Below are positions 53,095 through 64,000 of a stretch of 64,000 bases of DNA, piece by piece. A program made the position numbers and the translations under genes. The stretch comes from Diospyros lotus. Taxonomy: Eukaryota; Streptophyta; Magnoliopsida; Ericales; Ebenaceae. Where the stretch lies: positions 17,506,433 through 17,570,432 of the forward strand of contig NC_068347.1 in the NCBI RefSeq assembly GCF_014633365.1, read 5' to 3'. The notes beneath the pieces are model-generated. The model made no database searches. It was not told the origin of the DNA and worked only from the letters and a program-made list of their open reading frames with translations. The number at the start of each line of letters is the position of its first letter. Positions within the stretch are counted from its first letter, which is position 1.

Positions 53095-53207
53095 GGGTGG
53101 ACCGTACTCTCACTCCCAATATTACTTTGGCAGACCATAGTCTCACCAGATATAAATATGGATGGCGGATCGTACTCTTTCCAACAAAGGGTGGACCGTA
53201 CTCTCAC
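53095..53207 (+). repeat. Four-copy tandem motif in solo LTR B
   Basis: GGTGGACCGTACTCTCAC at about 53096 and 53190, with related GGCAGACCATAGTCTCAC (about 53129) and GGCGGATCGTACTCTT (about 53164). Period about 27-34 bp. Confidence 0.8.
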
Positions 53208-54251
53208 CCACATGTATACGTGGTGCACCAATGACTAACTCTTACTATGGTTAGCTATACAGGGTTCTAATAGTTACTCCATTTAGAATGCATCCTATGC
53301 TATCATTTAGCAATAATATGTGCCACATGCAATATATATTCCATATAAGTATCAACATTCACAGTCCACAATATCATGAGTCATAGTCTTTCCAAATGAA
53401 ATCTTAAGGGAATGCAATCAACCATACATGTCAATATGCACAAATCGGACAAGATGAACTATACTTTCCCAAATGTAGATAAAGAATGAAATCAGGCATA
53501 GTATATAGAATACCAGGATAATGAAAGATATGAATGCACCAATTACCACCATAATACAATTCACCCACTCACCGTGTTATAGAAAATACGGGATTCCCTC
53601 AAACGCCTCTCAGTTGGGGTGCGTCAAAATCACCTAACAAAATTATCAAATTACATAAGAATTAAATAAATACAAAATTTAAATCCCCTAGGATTTGGAC
53701 CGACGCAAGTGTTGCCCCAATGGCCCAAAACCCCAAAATAAACCCAACCTGGGCTAGCCACACTACCGTCGTCACCAACATCCATCGCCAGCTATTGCCG
53801 GCGTCCACTTCCGGCCATCACCGATCGAATATTTTGATGATTAGAACCTACCATTAGAAACGCCTAGCTAAGAGCGTTAATATATCCAAAAATAGGCTAA
53901 ATCTAAAGACTAGATTTTCGTAGATCTAACTTTTAATTTTTGGCCAGATTTACAAAGCATGCTGTCAATCGCCACTAGCCATCGTGGCCGACGTTTTTCA
54001 ACAATCTGAGGCATCAACTCAACACCCTTAACCCCATTGGCTAACATGTCCAGAAACCATCAAGATCTAACGGTTAGATCTTTGTAGATCTAAATTCAAA
54101 GTCTCGGCCAACCCAACCTATGCATATATACATATATATATCATGATTTTTATGCTAAAAATAGGGTTGATGAAGTTAAAGGACTTACCTTCTTGTAGAT
54201 CGGGGTTGCTTTCATTGTGAGAATGTGATCGGATCTAAGATCGGATGGTTG

Positions 54252-57157
54252 TGTAACATCCCATCTCCCAAGCTACTTTAATCCTTAGGCAACCTAGAAG
54301 AGAGCGCGTCATGAATTCAGAAAAGATCCGACAACCACCAACAACCATATAATATATATACACCACGTGTATGTTACAAGACCTAAAATGTAAAAAGAAA
54401 ATTTTAGGGGTTACAATCCAATTCTAAGTTAGGTTACATGTTACAAGGTAAAACCTATATAATCTTTAACCACACATTTTCCCAAGACCTTTGATTTGAG
54501 AGTAGACCCGCGCACACATCTTACTGCCCATCCATCCTGCTTGACCCCTCGCCAACTATTGCTTTACTTTACTTTACTTGGAATGGTGAAGAGTACAAGG
54601 TGAGCTACAAAGCTCAGCAAGTATAAGAAATAGGAAGGAAAAACATAGCAGATAGTAATATGACAGGGGTAAGGTGAGTGGTATCTAAAAAGCATCTAGA
54701 TGTGGAGGATATATTACAACACATGGACCACACACCCACCCATGATAATAATGTCATGCATAACACACAGGAAAACCGGTAAGCACATAACTGGCCAACG
54801 GCCTCACATAACAATATAAAATGTATCAAAATACATACCGGCCTATAACTAATACCTGCAACCAGAGAATCTGTGATAATCTATGGACCATAGGTCCTAT
54901 CTCATATACTCAACTATAGCCATACATATATATAATCTCGCCCAGGGTCGTCACCTCTGGGTGCGTCCCTCAGTCGTCACCGCAGGAGCGTAACCCCAGT
55001 CAGGCTAGTGCTTACTGGTTTTGGGGGATATATCCCGGCGATACACAACCGCAGCGCGCATCATCTGCCCATAGCTTCCATGCAAATGCAATGCAACAAC
55101 TTGGTGGCCATACTCAATGCTCATGCAACAGTAAATATCTGTGCTTCATGAGAACACATGTAATGAGAAGTTAATGTTCACACATAATAACATGCCCATG
55201 ATGCACAATTACCACACCTTCAAAGCATGTCATGACAGGGAGTAACATTCTCAATGGCCATTATTCTCATCTCATAATCATGGATATCATAGTGATTGAA
55301 TAGCACCAGAAGTAAGGAAAATTCACACTCAACTCACAAGAATACGAAAAGTAAAGAAGAATATCTTTGGACGTGCGAAGCAGCAAAAGGGCTACAAATA
55401 TACAGGCCACAGCTATGAGTAATATTTGAATTTAAACATTATTCCTATTTCATGTCATGATCATTATTGATAGTAAATCACTCTGAGAATATGGAAGACT
55501 TTACTCTTAGGCTTCAGGAGTAAAATAGAGTAAATTGTTAAATGTCTGAAGTGTTGGCAGGGCATGGGGAAGGGACAAGCTTCCCATGTAAAATCTTAAC
55601 AAATTCACCATTCCTTAAGAAAAGTGGAGAAGAACAAGCCCCACATAGCTGTTAAAACATTCCCCCAAGTTATAATCCATTTACCTATAAAAAACAACCG
55701 TATGACTTACCCCTCTGTTTATGTAGTTGCTTTTATTTAGTTCCCCTATATTCAACCTCAACAATACCTTTAAGTTCCTAAACCACTCTCATAATTCTCC
55801 TCTCATCACTATCAAGTGCTTATATCAAGGTTCTATTAAAATTTCCCAGAACCCAATACCACGTTTACAGTCAGTTATATTTCAAAGAATAAGAAAGAAG
55901 AAAGAGAACTTGCCTTCTCAAGCTTGCTATGATGCTCGATGGCAACCAAAAACTCCTTACATGGTGATATTTGGCTTGGGATTGGAGAAGAGGATGAGGG
56001 TTTGCAAAGAAGAAGAAACTTTCGAGAGAAGTTTCGGGTTGCTGGTGTGAGACATTAATATTTTTCCCAAATTTTCCCTTTTTTTAAATTTTCTCCAAAA
56101 GTGATACTTATCCATCCGATTATTTTCATAATTTCTTTAAAATTTATTTCTTATGTCATAATTCTAGAATTTTCTATGACTTTCTAGAGTTAACGATGAC
56201 TCAGAATGTATATATATATATATGTATCGCTGTGAGGGATATCTAAATGTGTTATGAGGCATTCGAATGTCAAGGAGTTAAAATTCAAAAGTTGAGAGAG
56301 TCATTCAAATGTATCCTAGGACATTCGGATGTCTTTCTTAAAGATATAAGGTTCCATGCAAAGAGATTCAGATGATATGGCTTGTATTCGAATGAATTTG
56401 AGAAAGATTTCAAGTTATGAGAGTGACATTAGAATGAGGCAGGGGGACATTCGAATGAATTTTAAATAGTAACTTGAATTATTGAAGGAATTGGAAGCTC
56501 ATTCGAATGTAACAGTGCCCTCATTCGGATGAATTTTGCAATTTTTGCTGGGCTCATTTGAATGTGAAGGCAGCTCATTCGAATGTGAGGCTTTAATTTA
56601 CAAAATCGGATTTTGGACAGCTTCGACACCTGTTCGAACTTTTGCCATAACTCTCTTGTCCGAACTCCGATTGAGGTGATTCAAAATGATATAGAATCAA
56701 AAAAGAAAGATCTACAACTTTTATGTTTTAAGTTTTGAGAGATTCGAACTTAAACGTGGTTGAAATCAGGTTGCAAAGAGAACACATACACAGGAACATA
56801 GGCCATTCGAATTGTTTAGCTCCTCATTCGAATGCTCCACTCCCCATTCGAATGGCTCCCTATAGCATTCGAATCTCTTCACTAAAACTCAAAAAACTCA
56901 TCTGAATGAAACCCAAGACTCACACATTCGAATGCCTAAGCTCTCATTCGAATATCCTAGTTTACATTTGGATATCTAAGCTACAATTTCACACATATTT
57001 AGCTACAACACCAAAAATCTAGCTTAATCACTTAATTTACACACTTAACCCTTATTAAAAACTTAGAAAATTGTCACCAAACAACATATTAAACATCAAG
57101 GCTTACCAACGAAATCCTTCGAACATGAAACAAGAATAACTAATTCGGGTCGTTACA
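54252..57157 (-). mobile_element. Solo LTR C, 2906 bp, target duplication GGTTG
   Basis: Plus strand begins TGTAACATCCC and ends CGGGTCGTTACA. GGTTG is at 54247-54251 and 57158-57162. No coding sequence. Minus orientation is inferred because TGTAACGACCCG is a usual LTR start in plant gypsy elements. Contains a block of CGTCACC-type repeats (about 54950-54990) and the palindrome array at 56260-56974. Confidence 0.88.
56260..56974. repeat. Array of about 19 CATTCGAATG palindromes, many at 20-22 bp spacing
   Basis: Exact CATTCGAATG at 56260, 56448, 56500, 56576, 56825, 56845 and 56925. One- or two-base variants at 56302, 56322, 56365, 56385, 56427, 56522, 56555, 56804, 56866, 56899, 56945 and 56965. 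Ten of the neighbouring intervals are 20, 21 or 22 bp, and three are 42-43 bp. A gap without copies lies at 56586-56803. Confidence 0.9.
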
Positions 57158-57347
57158 GGTTGGATTGCACAAAATAGGTGTTCTTGGAAGAAGAGAGAGA
57201 GAGAGAAAGTGAGCTACAATGGGAAGAACAGTAAAAGAAGAGTGAAATGAGTTGGGAACCCTAGGGCTTTTATATGGCCATAAGGGCTTGGTTTTCTCTT
57301 CTTGGGCCTTCTCACAATAAGGCCCAAAAGTTAGGCCTTACACTTAA

Positions 57348-57641
57348 GGTCTTTAGCATCAACTCTTTGATGTTGTCTTTATTTACAACATTTGTAAAAC
57401 AAAGACTAAAAGAAGTTATTTAAGGTTTATGCCTCAATACATAAATGAATGAATAAATTATTACATATTGACTAAATCAATACGAAGCTCCTGTAACATG
57501 CATTCATTCCACTGCATATGTCAAATAATACAACCGAGCATTCATACAATCAAACTTAACACCCATGTGTCGATGTTCAATGCGAATAACCACACAACCA
57601 TCTTCATCATGGAATGTAGAACATGTTGTCTAGGCGTTACA
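57348..57641. other. Unassigned 0.3-kb stretch
   Basis: AT-rich, ends in GGCGTTACA at 57641, an LTR-like end, but no partner start or target duplication was found. No coding sequence. Confidence 0.3.
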
Positions 57642-57851
57642 GTCAGCGAGAGTCGACTGTCGTTGCCTGTATGCAGAGTCAACTATACTCTTTCGGGAGT
57701 CGACTCCTTTCATGGGGTAGTTGACTCTCCTAATACGTATAGCTAAAATTAATAACCTTGCAACCATTAAATGCCAAGAAAATCACTATTTTTGACATAT
57801 ACAATCACGTATATGCATTAAATACTAAGCTGAGGCTCTAATACCACTAAA
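57642..57851 (-). mobile_element. Internal start of a copia-type element with primer site
   Basis: On the minus strand TGGTATTAGAGCC (about 57846-57834) follows the LTR end at 57852, as a primer site should. The rest is noncoding leader, joined to unrelated DNA near 57641. Carries the first AGTCGACT cassette. Confidence 0.55.
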
Positions 57852-58446
57852 TGAATTCACATATGGTTGGTGCGGGTAAAATTAAAAATTTTATGTGCAT
57901 AAGACATACACAACGGAAGCAATAAATGCACACACCATACACAATTTGGACGTTTAAGCAACACATTATTTCATTATATGAAATACAATAAACGAATACT
58001 TGAAATCCGATGTTAGGTTGGATACAGAAATCGTTTCTGTATCGAAACTGAATCCACCTCAAGTCATGGTGGTTCTAGTTTATCCACACCTAGCGTGTAG
58101 TCTGGTATTACTCCATGCACCTCTTCCCATGATAGCTCGAGGATTCCGTACCACCAATACCCATGTGTTTTTTAGGTGTGACAATCACGCACCTATAATT
58201 TGGAGATAGAAGCAGAAAAGGACAGAAGAAGCAGAGGAAGCAAAAAATAGAACAAAAGAGCCAAGCATAAGCTCTCCTTTTTATTTCCAAAAGCCTCTTA
58301 CATCCAATTTCAGCTTCACCGTCACCACCACTTGCTTATCCAATTTGTTGCCACATGGACTGTACCAAGAGAGGTTGAGGCTACATCGGGAGTCAACTAC
58401 CATTCACTGGGTAGGTAGTCGACTCCCAAACATGAGGCAGTTAACT
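57650..58446. repeat. Two cassettes of AGTCGACT-type palindromes
   Basis: Cassette 1: AGTCGACT 57651, AGTCAACT 57677, AGTCGACT 57699, AGTTGACT 57719 (steps 26, 22, 20). Cassette 2: AGTCAACT 58391, AGTCGACT 58417, AGTTAACT 58439 (steps 26, 22). The flanking text of the two cassettes is also related. Confidence 0.8.
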
Positions 58447-59610
58447 CTTAGTGCTCTAAGACGTTAACAATTATCGCACAGCCACCATTAACACTTAATG
58501 ACATATCTGAGACACAATGAGAACATAGTGTTGATACCAAATACAACACTATATGGTCTATGACTTTCTAGATTCATTGCCCGTTAGCAAACAAATAGCA
58601 CAAAACCCATTTGGCACCAGTTAACACCTTGACCCATCACAAGAATCTCTCCATATCCTGGTGATAATCAGAGAGGTCTTAAGAAGCTCTTAGCAATGGT
58701 TCAGGATAATATAGAAGACAGTGAAGTCTCACTTCAAGTGAACCTATTACAGTTGACGATTATTGTGTGCTATAATCCTTCCATCACCTAACGTCCCGAC
58801 TGAGCAAGAGTCATGAAATGATAAACTCATAGACTCAATAGCTATGTGGCAAATCTTATTAAAGTGACTAGATGACACCTCAGAAAACACTTTTTTTGAT
58901 AATCAATTTGCCCTGGCCAGGGACTGTCATGTCACACTAACAGTTGACCACATAGGACGTTCACCCCATTAATAACAATGAGGGTGACAAATCTTATCCT
59001 TGAACACCTAGCTCCATATACCAGCAATACGAAACCATATAAATGAACCTCTCCACCTCGCAATTGGATGGTTAAGCCTATTAGCAAATCTCACACACTA
59101 ATACTTAAGATAACCGTGTTAATTCAAGTCTAAGGATTAGTTACATTATCGCAATTAGATAACATGGCCAATATCTATAATTCCATGTTGTCATTTATCA
59201 ATGTCACATTTAATGCATTATTCTCCAACAACCACCCACGAGTTTTCTTGAGACATCCCCATGTCATATGCTATGTGACTTACCACCCTTACAATTAGTA
59301 ACTCATACTAATCAAGGTAGTAAACTTTGTACCAGTCCATACTTGACTAATCAAAGTCCCCATCCAATTAATCTAAGGACCAGGAATCATTAAAGAAGTC
59401 ATGTCACTAGAGAATCTCTCACGTAGTCTTAACACTTAAGAGTAAGACTCAAACATGAGATCTAGGGATTCATTCATATATAAAACTAGAGAGTTTATGA
59501 ATGAAGATAAATTTATCTTTTATTAACATATACAAAGATACAACAAATGTATTTATTACAAGCCCACTAGACGTCATCTAAATCTAGCATTAGGGCATAC
59601 TACATTAACA
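57852..59610 (-). repeat. Copia-type LTR, about 1.76 kb
   Basis: Plus strand TGAATTCACATATGG...CTACATTAACA. Read on the minus strand it begins TGTTAATGTAGTATGCCC, similar in layout to the other long copia LTR here that begins TGTTGGAAATGTATGCCC (60977). No partner LTR in the window. No coding sequence. Confidence 0.65.
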
Positions 59611-60976
59611 ACTATTTCTACTTTTCTAGCGATCAGAGAGTCTTGATCAGTAGAGACGTATTCCTACAAAAAATATTTATTTAGGAAGGTGGCGTCTGAA
59701 GGAGAATAGAATTGGAATAAGTGTCTTTTGAGCCTCAGGTCACACCTAGTCTGGAGATTAATCTCGATCCCGTTGGTCTTAGTAATCCCATCCCACAAGG
59801 TCTTCATAGGTCTGGTAGAGTGTCTTATCCTTTAGAACGATATGGATTGCTTATGGAGGAGATACAAGAAGTGTTCTTATATGGAGATAATGATCAAGTT
59901 GTTGATCCTACTATATATGAGGAGATGATATCAAATTCAATTCCAAGAAACGGTAAGAGGCTATGTAGTCGAAAATGAAATTTATGTATGCCAATAATGT
60001 TTGGACTCTAGTAGATCCACTTGAAGGCATTGTAGATCCATTTGAAGGAATTGTTTCGATAGGGTGTAAATGGATCTATAAAAGGAAGATCGGGGCTAAT
60101 GGGAAGGTACAAACCTTCAAGGTGTGACTAGTGGCGAAAGGGTATCATCAGAGGTAAGGTGTTGACTATGAGAAGACTTTTTCATCGTTTGCTATGCTCA
60201 AATCTATTAGGTTGATACTAGCTATTGGTGCACACTATGATTATGAGATTTAACAAATGGATGTTAAGGCTGCATTCTTGAATGGTTGTCTTGAGGAAGA
60301 TATATTCATAAAATAGTTGCGGGACTTTGAATCCTTAGATTATAGTAAGGTGTGCAAGCTTAAGAAATCTATTTATGGTCTTAAGTAGGCTTCTCATTCT
60401 TGGAATATCTGGTTTGACAATGAGATCAAAGAGTTTTGTTTCATTAAAAATCTGGACGAGTCTCGTGTGTACAAGAAAGTTAGTGGGAGTGCGCGACCGT
60501 TCCTCATCTTATACGTGGATGATATTCTTCTTATGGGGAATGATGTTAGCATGTTGATGTCGACGAAAATTTGGTTGTCCAATAAGTTCTCCATGAAAAA
60601 TTTGGGAGAGGTGACCTATATCTTGGGAAATTCATGTCTATAGAGATAGAGCGAGGAGATTGATAGGTCTCTCCCAAAGCTTGCACATATAAAAAATGAT
60701 AAAGAAGTTTAGCATGGAGAATTCCAAGAAGGGCTTCGTGCCCGTTCGACATGGAATTCATCTCTCTAAGATTATGTCTCCCAAGACTCTTGAAGAGAGA
60801 GAAAGAGAGAACATGCATAAGATTCCCTATGCTTCAGTAATTGGGAGTCTGATGTACGTTATGCTATGTATGAGGCCTGATATCGCTTATGCAGTTAATG
60901 TCACTAGCAGATATCAGTCTGACCCATGTTCAGAACATTGGGTGGCTGTGAAAAATCTCTTAAAGTACTTGAGAAG
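59611..60976 (+). pseudogene. Copia element 6 integrase end and RT
   Basis: Linker and RT in plus frames: 'QGLHRSGRVSYPLERYGLLM' (59800-59860), then in broken frames 'GCKWIYKRKIGANGKV' near 60062, 'MDVKAAFLNGCLEEDIFIK' near 60258, 'LYVDDILLMGND' near 60510 with the YVDD intact, and 'YASVIGSLMYVMLCMRPDIA' near 60830. Many stops. It lacks its own LTRs in the window. A solo LTR interrupts it at 60977. Confidence 0.85.
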
Positions 60977-62467
60977 TGTTGGAAATGTATGCCCTAAAGA
61001 CACGTTTTGTTTAATTTATGGTAATGATGTTTCTTTTAGTCAGTTTATGGCACATATATTATTTGCATTTAATTGTTGGAAAAGTGTCCATGCTATTAAG
61101 TAAGTGATTCATGTGATGGGTCGTTCTTCACAGTTAGGCATGAATCATGGGTACTTAATAAGCAAGAAAATATTACTCTTAATCTTTTGATAGAACTGGG
61201 CATTCTATCATGATAAGATCATTGTGCAATAGATCCTAATGGAGGATGGCTTGCCTTAGCCAGTAAACAGTCCGTTTACTCTAATTGTACAAGCGCATTT
61301 GGAATGCGTAGAGTGGACCTGTGATAGAAGCTAATGACAAAGTACTAATTATCATGGAGCTAGTCTATCACTGCTACTACGTGGACGAGTACTCTAATAC
61401 TTGAGTATTAGTTGGTGGTCTAGTGAACCTAGAGCTATATTCTTAGATTCACTGTAGGTGAGGTCTATCAAAGATCAATAACCTTTTGAGTTGGGAGTAT
61501 GGTTTCTAATTAGCTAAGACAGACTAATACAAGATAGTTTCTGTGATTCACCCCCTTGTGATTGTCCAAGAATAATCAAATAATCCAGGGCCCTAGGAAC
61601 GTGACTTAAGAGTGTGTGCTTCTGGGTAGCTCCCAGTGAGAAGCAAGTACATTCGAGTAGTCACAGATTATTGGACTAGTGATCTAAGGATGGTAGAAAT
61701 CATTTAGAGAGGTGTTAGTACATTATTCCTTTCTAAATGATAGGTGTTACGCAGAGGGGTATTTTCGTCATTACACTAGTAGGTCAAAGACATGGCATAT
61801 GCAAAATTATTCGTGGGGTCAGTATTACCATATGGTGATAGTTGGAACACTTAGAATGACAAAATATAGCTACTAGGTAGCAGGGATATTTTGGTCATTT
61901 TGGTGGCCGTGAATAATTTGTCTTTTGGTCCCCGGGGTAGCTCGATATAACTCATGTATTTTTTAATACATTTGGCTTGTTGAGTGAATTACATTGAGAG
62001 AGAATTATTTTATTCAGAATGGTCCATAATTAATTGGGCTAGAATAAAATAATAGTTCATTAGTTTTTAATTAATTAATTGGGCTAACCCAATTAGAAAA
62101 TTAATTAAATGAACTTGGCCCACTAGGGTTTTAACCCTAGGGTTCTCCCTATATATATTCTCTCTTTGATTATTTTTCATCTAAGGTTTTTTTACTCTTC
62201 TTCACCAAAAGAGAGGCCACGAGTTTTGAGTCATACCTTGGAAGATCAAGAGAACGTTCAAGTTCTGATGCAAAGGAGCCGAAGGATTGCAGGACAGCCG
62301 TCGTCTCCACCACGAGAAGAAGCTCCCGCCCATCCTCCTCCTATCGCTTCATTCCTTCGGGTAATCCGAAGGAAAAGTAAGTTTCCTAGATTCTAATCAA
62401 TACGAGGAAAGTTTTTTTTTTAAAAACGCTTCCGTTGCATGCTATGTATCCTCGTCATGATCCTTCA
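60977..62467 (+). mobile_element. Solo copia LTR, 1491 bp, target duplication AGAAG
   Basis: TGTTGGAAATGTATG...CATGATCCTTCA with AGAAG at 60972-60976 and 62468-62472. Removing it restores the copia reading 'LLKYLR' to 'RTKDIILVYGG', which fixes the borders. Contains a TATATATATTC box near 62151 and a poly-T run near 62409. No coding sequence. Confidence 0.92.
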
Positions 62468-62900
62468 AGAAGAACTAAGGATATAATTCTAGTCTATGGA
62501 GGAGGTGAACTCCGTGTTGACGGGTTCACAGATTCAGACTTTCAATCTAATGTCGATGATAGAAAGTCTATATTGGGGTTTATTTTTTTTTCCTGCAATG
62601 ATAGAGCAATTAGCTAGAAGAGTTTCAAACAAGTGATTATTGCTAATTCCACCACATAAGTGGAGTATGTTGCATCATGTGATGCAACAAAAGAGGTTGT
62701 TTGGATCACAAAATTCCTTGTTGAACTGAAAGTGGTTCCATCTGTTGAGTCGCTGATGCTGTTGATTCCACCACATAAGCGAAGTACATTGAGACATGTG
62801 ATGCAACAAAAGAAGTTATTTAGATAAAAAAGTTCCTCGCTAAACTGGAAGTAGTTCTGTCTGTTGAGTTGTTGATACCTCTATATTGCGATAACAATGG
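62468..62900 (+). pseudogene. Copia element 6 RNase H
   Basis: 'RTKDIILVYGG', 'GFTDSDFQSNVDDRKSILGF', 'KSFKQVIIANSTT', 'ASCDATKEVVWITKFLVELK', ending 'LYCDNNG' where a new LTR starts. A 119-bp segment is duplicated in tandem (62646-62764 and 62765-62883), repeating the S-T-T-x-x-E-Y region. Confidence 0.85.
62646..62883 (+). repeat. Imperfect 119-bp tandem duplication in copia RNase H
   Basis: ATTCCACCACATAAG starts both units, at 62646 and 62765; both end near CTGTTGAGT[C/T]G[C/T]TGATRC. Units differ at roughly 15 percent of positions. Confidence 0.8.
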
Positions 62901-64000
62901 TGTAACACCCCACCTTCCCAAGGCGTTTGGTAACGTAAGATTCCGGGGATATATTTTTTTCTTCCAACGGAAACTTAACACAAAAACCGTTCCCCAGAGA
63001 TCTCGTTACACTTTCTCAGTATATCAACTTAGAATCGTTAATAAACTAAGACAGGTAAATCACCTCAAATGCGAAAACTAGATTGAAACCTCAATAGAAC
63101 ATAACCAGAACCACTTTATTCATAACATAAAGCCGAACCAACGTTTTACATGAAGTCGTCAAAAGGTAAAACATAATTGAAAGCGACATACAATAAACTA
63201 TCTACCAGTTGTTGTCACTCCTTAACAATCCCTTTTCCTTTCGCACTGCTGTCTTCGCCTGGAATGTTTGAATATTCTAGGGACAAAGTCCATATTAGAT
63301 GATGAATAATCTAAATGAGAGTTCAAAACACATTTTCATGAATATATGTTTCATATGGAAAAACATATACATAAGAGCATGTCATGTTGTAAAGTATAAC
63401 ATGGGCATGATTGCATGTGATATGAGACGTGGTATGGAAGCATAATGAAAGGGTCATTACATGATGTGATATAAATGGGTATGGGTTTACGATGGGGTAT
63501 AATATGTCATGGATGAGTCAAAATAATGAGCAAATCATATTATTTCTCTTCTTGTTGCTTCTCTTATGTTAAATGAGTTCTTCGTTATTGCCTTATCATT
63601 TTTGATTTTTTCAGTTTTACGAATCTTATTATTTTTGTTTATTGAATATATATACACTTGCTGGATCTTATGGCTCATATTTACTTCACATCATTCCAGG
63701 TAAGGGAAAAGTCATGGATGTGAGTGATGTGTGATTTATGCACAATTAATTCGAACAAGTATACCTTAGTCAAATATGTATATAATGATGAAAGGAGTGT
63801 CGATCCCACGAGAACTAGATCATAATACCAAAACAATTTTAACTTAGCCTAAGTTGTACTTAATTAATTAATTGGATGAGTAAAAAGAAGAATAAAAAAC
63901 TAACAATAAGAAATTAATGCAAAACTAAATTGTTTATTGAGAAAAATTAATAAGTGAATGCAACTACGGTTTAGATTTCATTTAATTTTGGTTATATAAT
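62901..64000 (+). mobile_element. Start of another long LTR, runs toward the window end
   Basis: TGTAACACCCCACCTTCCC begins directly after the copia codons at ATAACAATGG. The style matches the other TGTAAY LTRs at 3944 and 54252. No end or target duplication before 64000. From about 63720 the text changes (GAGTGTCGATCCCACGAG at 63796) and may belong to another element. No coding sequence. Confidence 0.6.

Larger units (their letters stand above)
52539..57342 (-). mobile_element. Solo LTR B, target duplication CTTAA, interrupted by solo LTR C
   Basis: Plus strand begins TGTCAAGACCC and ends GGCCTTACA. CTTAA is at 52534-52538 and 57343-57347. Removing the nested LTR (54252-57157 and its 5-bp duplicate) leaves about 1.9 kb. 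No coding sequence. The minus orientation is inferred from the TGTAAGG start and the GA-rich transcribed-looking half at 57190-57240. Confidence 0.8.

Noticed and set aside
53037..53238. Overlapping 64-65-codon open frames
   Set aside because: They read through the four-copy tandem motif in solo LTR B and lack any known pattern.
56260..56974. A CRISPR-like array
   Set aside because: The repeats are 10-bp palindromes with irregular steps inside a plant LTR; no cas genes and no repeat of CRISPR length.

Overview
The window looks like nuclear DNA of a flowering plant, probably a eudicot with TE-rich introns. It holds plant LTR retrotransposons (Ty3/gypsy and Ty1/copia), L1- and RTE-type LINEs, a tRNA-derived SINE, and one spliced host gene of a plant-only family. 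I cannot name the species. I see no rRNA or tRNA gene, no CRISPR array and no bacterial-style operon.

The single host gene is a proton pump interactor (PPI1-like) on the minus strand, from the ATG at 49720 to the stop at 7652. Seven coding exons join in phase to a protein of about 646 residues. Exons 1-4 lie at 49720-47740 and exons 5-7 at 8819-7652. Intron 4 between them (47739-8820) is about 38.9 kb. The only splice site that fails is the donor after exon 6, which reads GA where an in-frame GT is expected.

Intron 4 is a stack of nested mobile elements. In plus coordinates it holds: an L1-like LINE (about 9640-13255, +), split by a small LTR element (10943-12787, -) that carries a decayed intronless copy of a host DA1/LIM-type gene; an RTE-type LINE (13256-16290, -); a SINE with target duplication (18346-18608); a second L1-like LINE (18667-20647, -) containing an 86-bp RTE tail with a 19-bp target duplication; a copia element (20648-31377, +) containing a full gypsy element (24376-29715, +); a truncated gypsy element (31378-36064, -); and a copia element (36236-46554, -) containing another copia element (37271-42271, -). 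Where both LTRs survive, LTR divergence agrees with the nesting order.

Left of the gene are a decayed gypsy pol with its 3' LTR (1-3587) and a copia integrase remnant split by a 2.5-kb solo LTR (3944-6410). Right of the gene, after a CT-rich 5' region, are AT-rich DNA with degenerate repeats, a solo LTR (52539-57342) interrupted by another solo LTR (54252-57157), a copia-type LTR (57852-59610, -), a copia pol remnant (59611-62900) interrupted by a 1.5-kb solo LTR (60977-62467), and the start of another LTR at 62901. Complete two-LTR elements lie only inside the intron; the four solo LTRs lie only outside it.

The oddest sequence structure is in two right-hand LTRs. One carries about 19 copies of the palindrome CATTCGAATG, often 20-22 bp apart. 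The other carries AGTCGACT-type palindromes at repeated 26/22-bp spacing.
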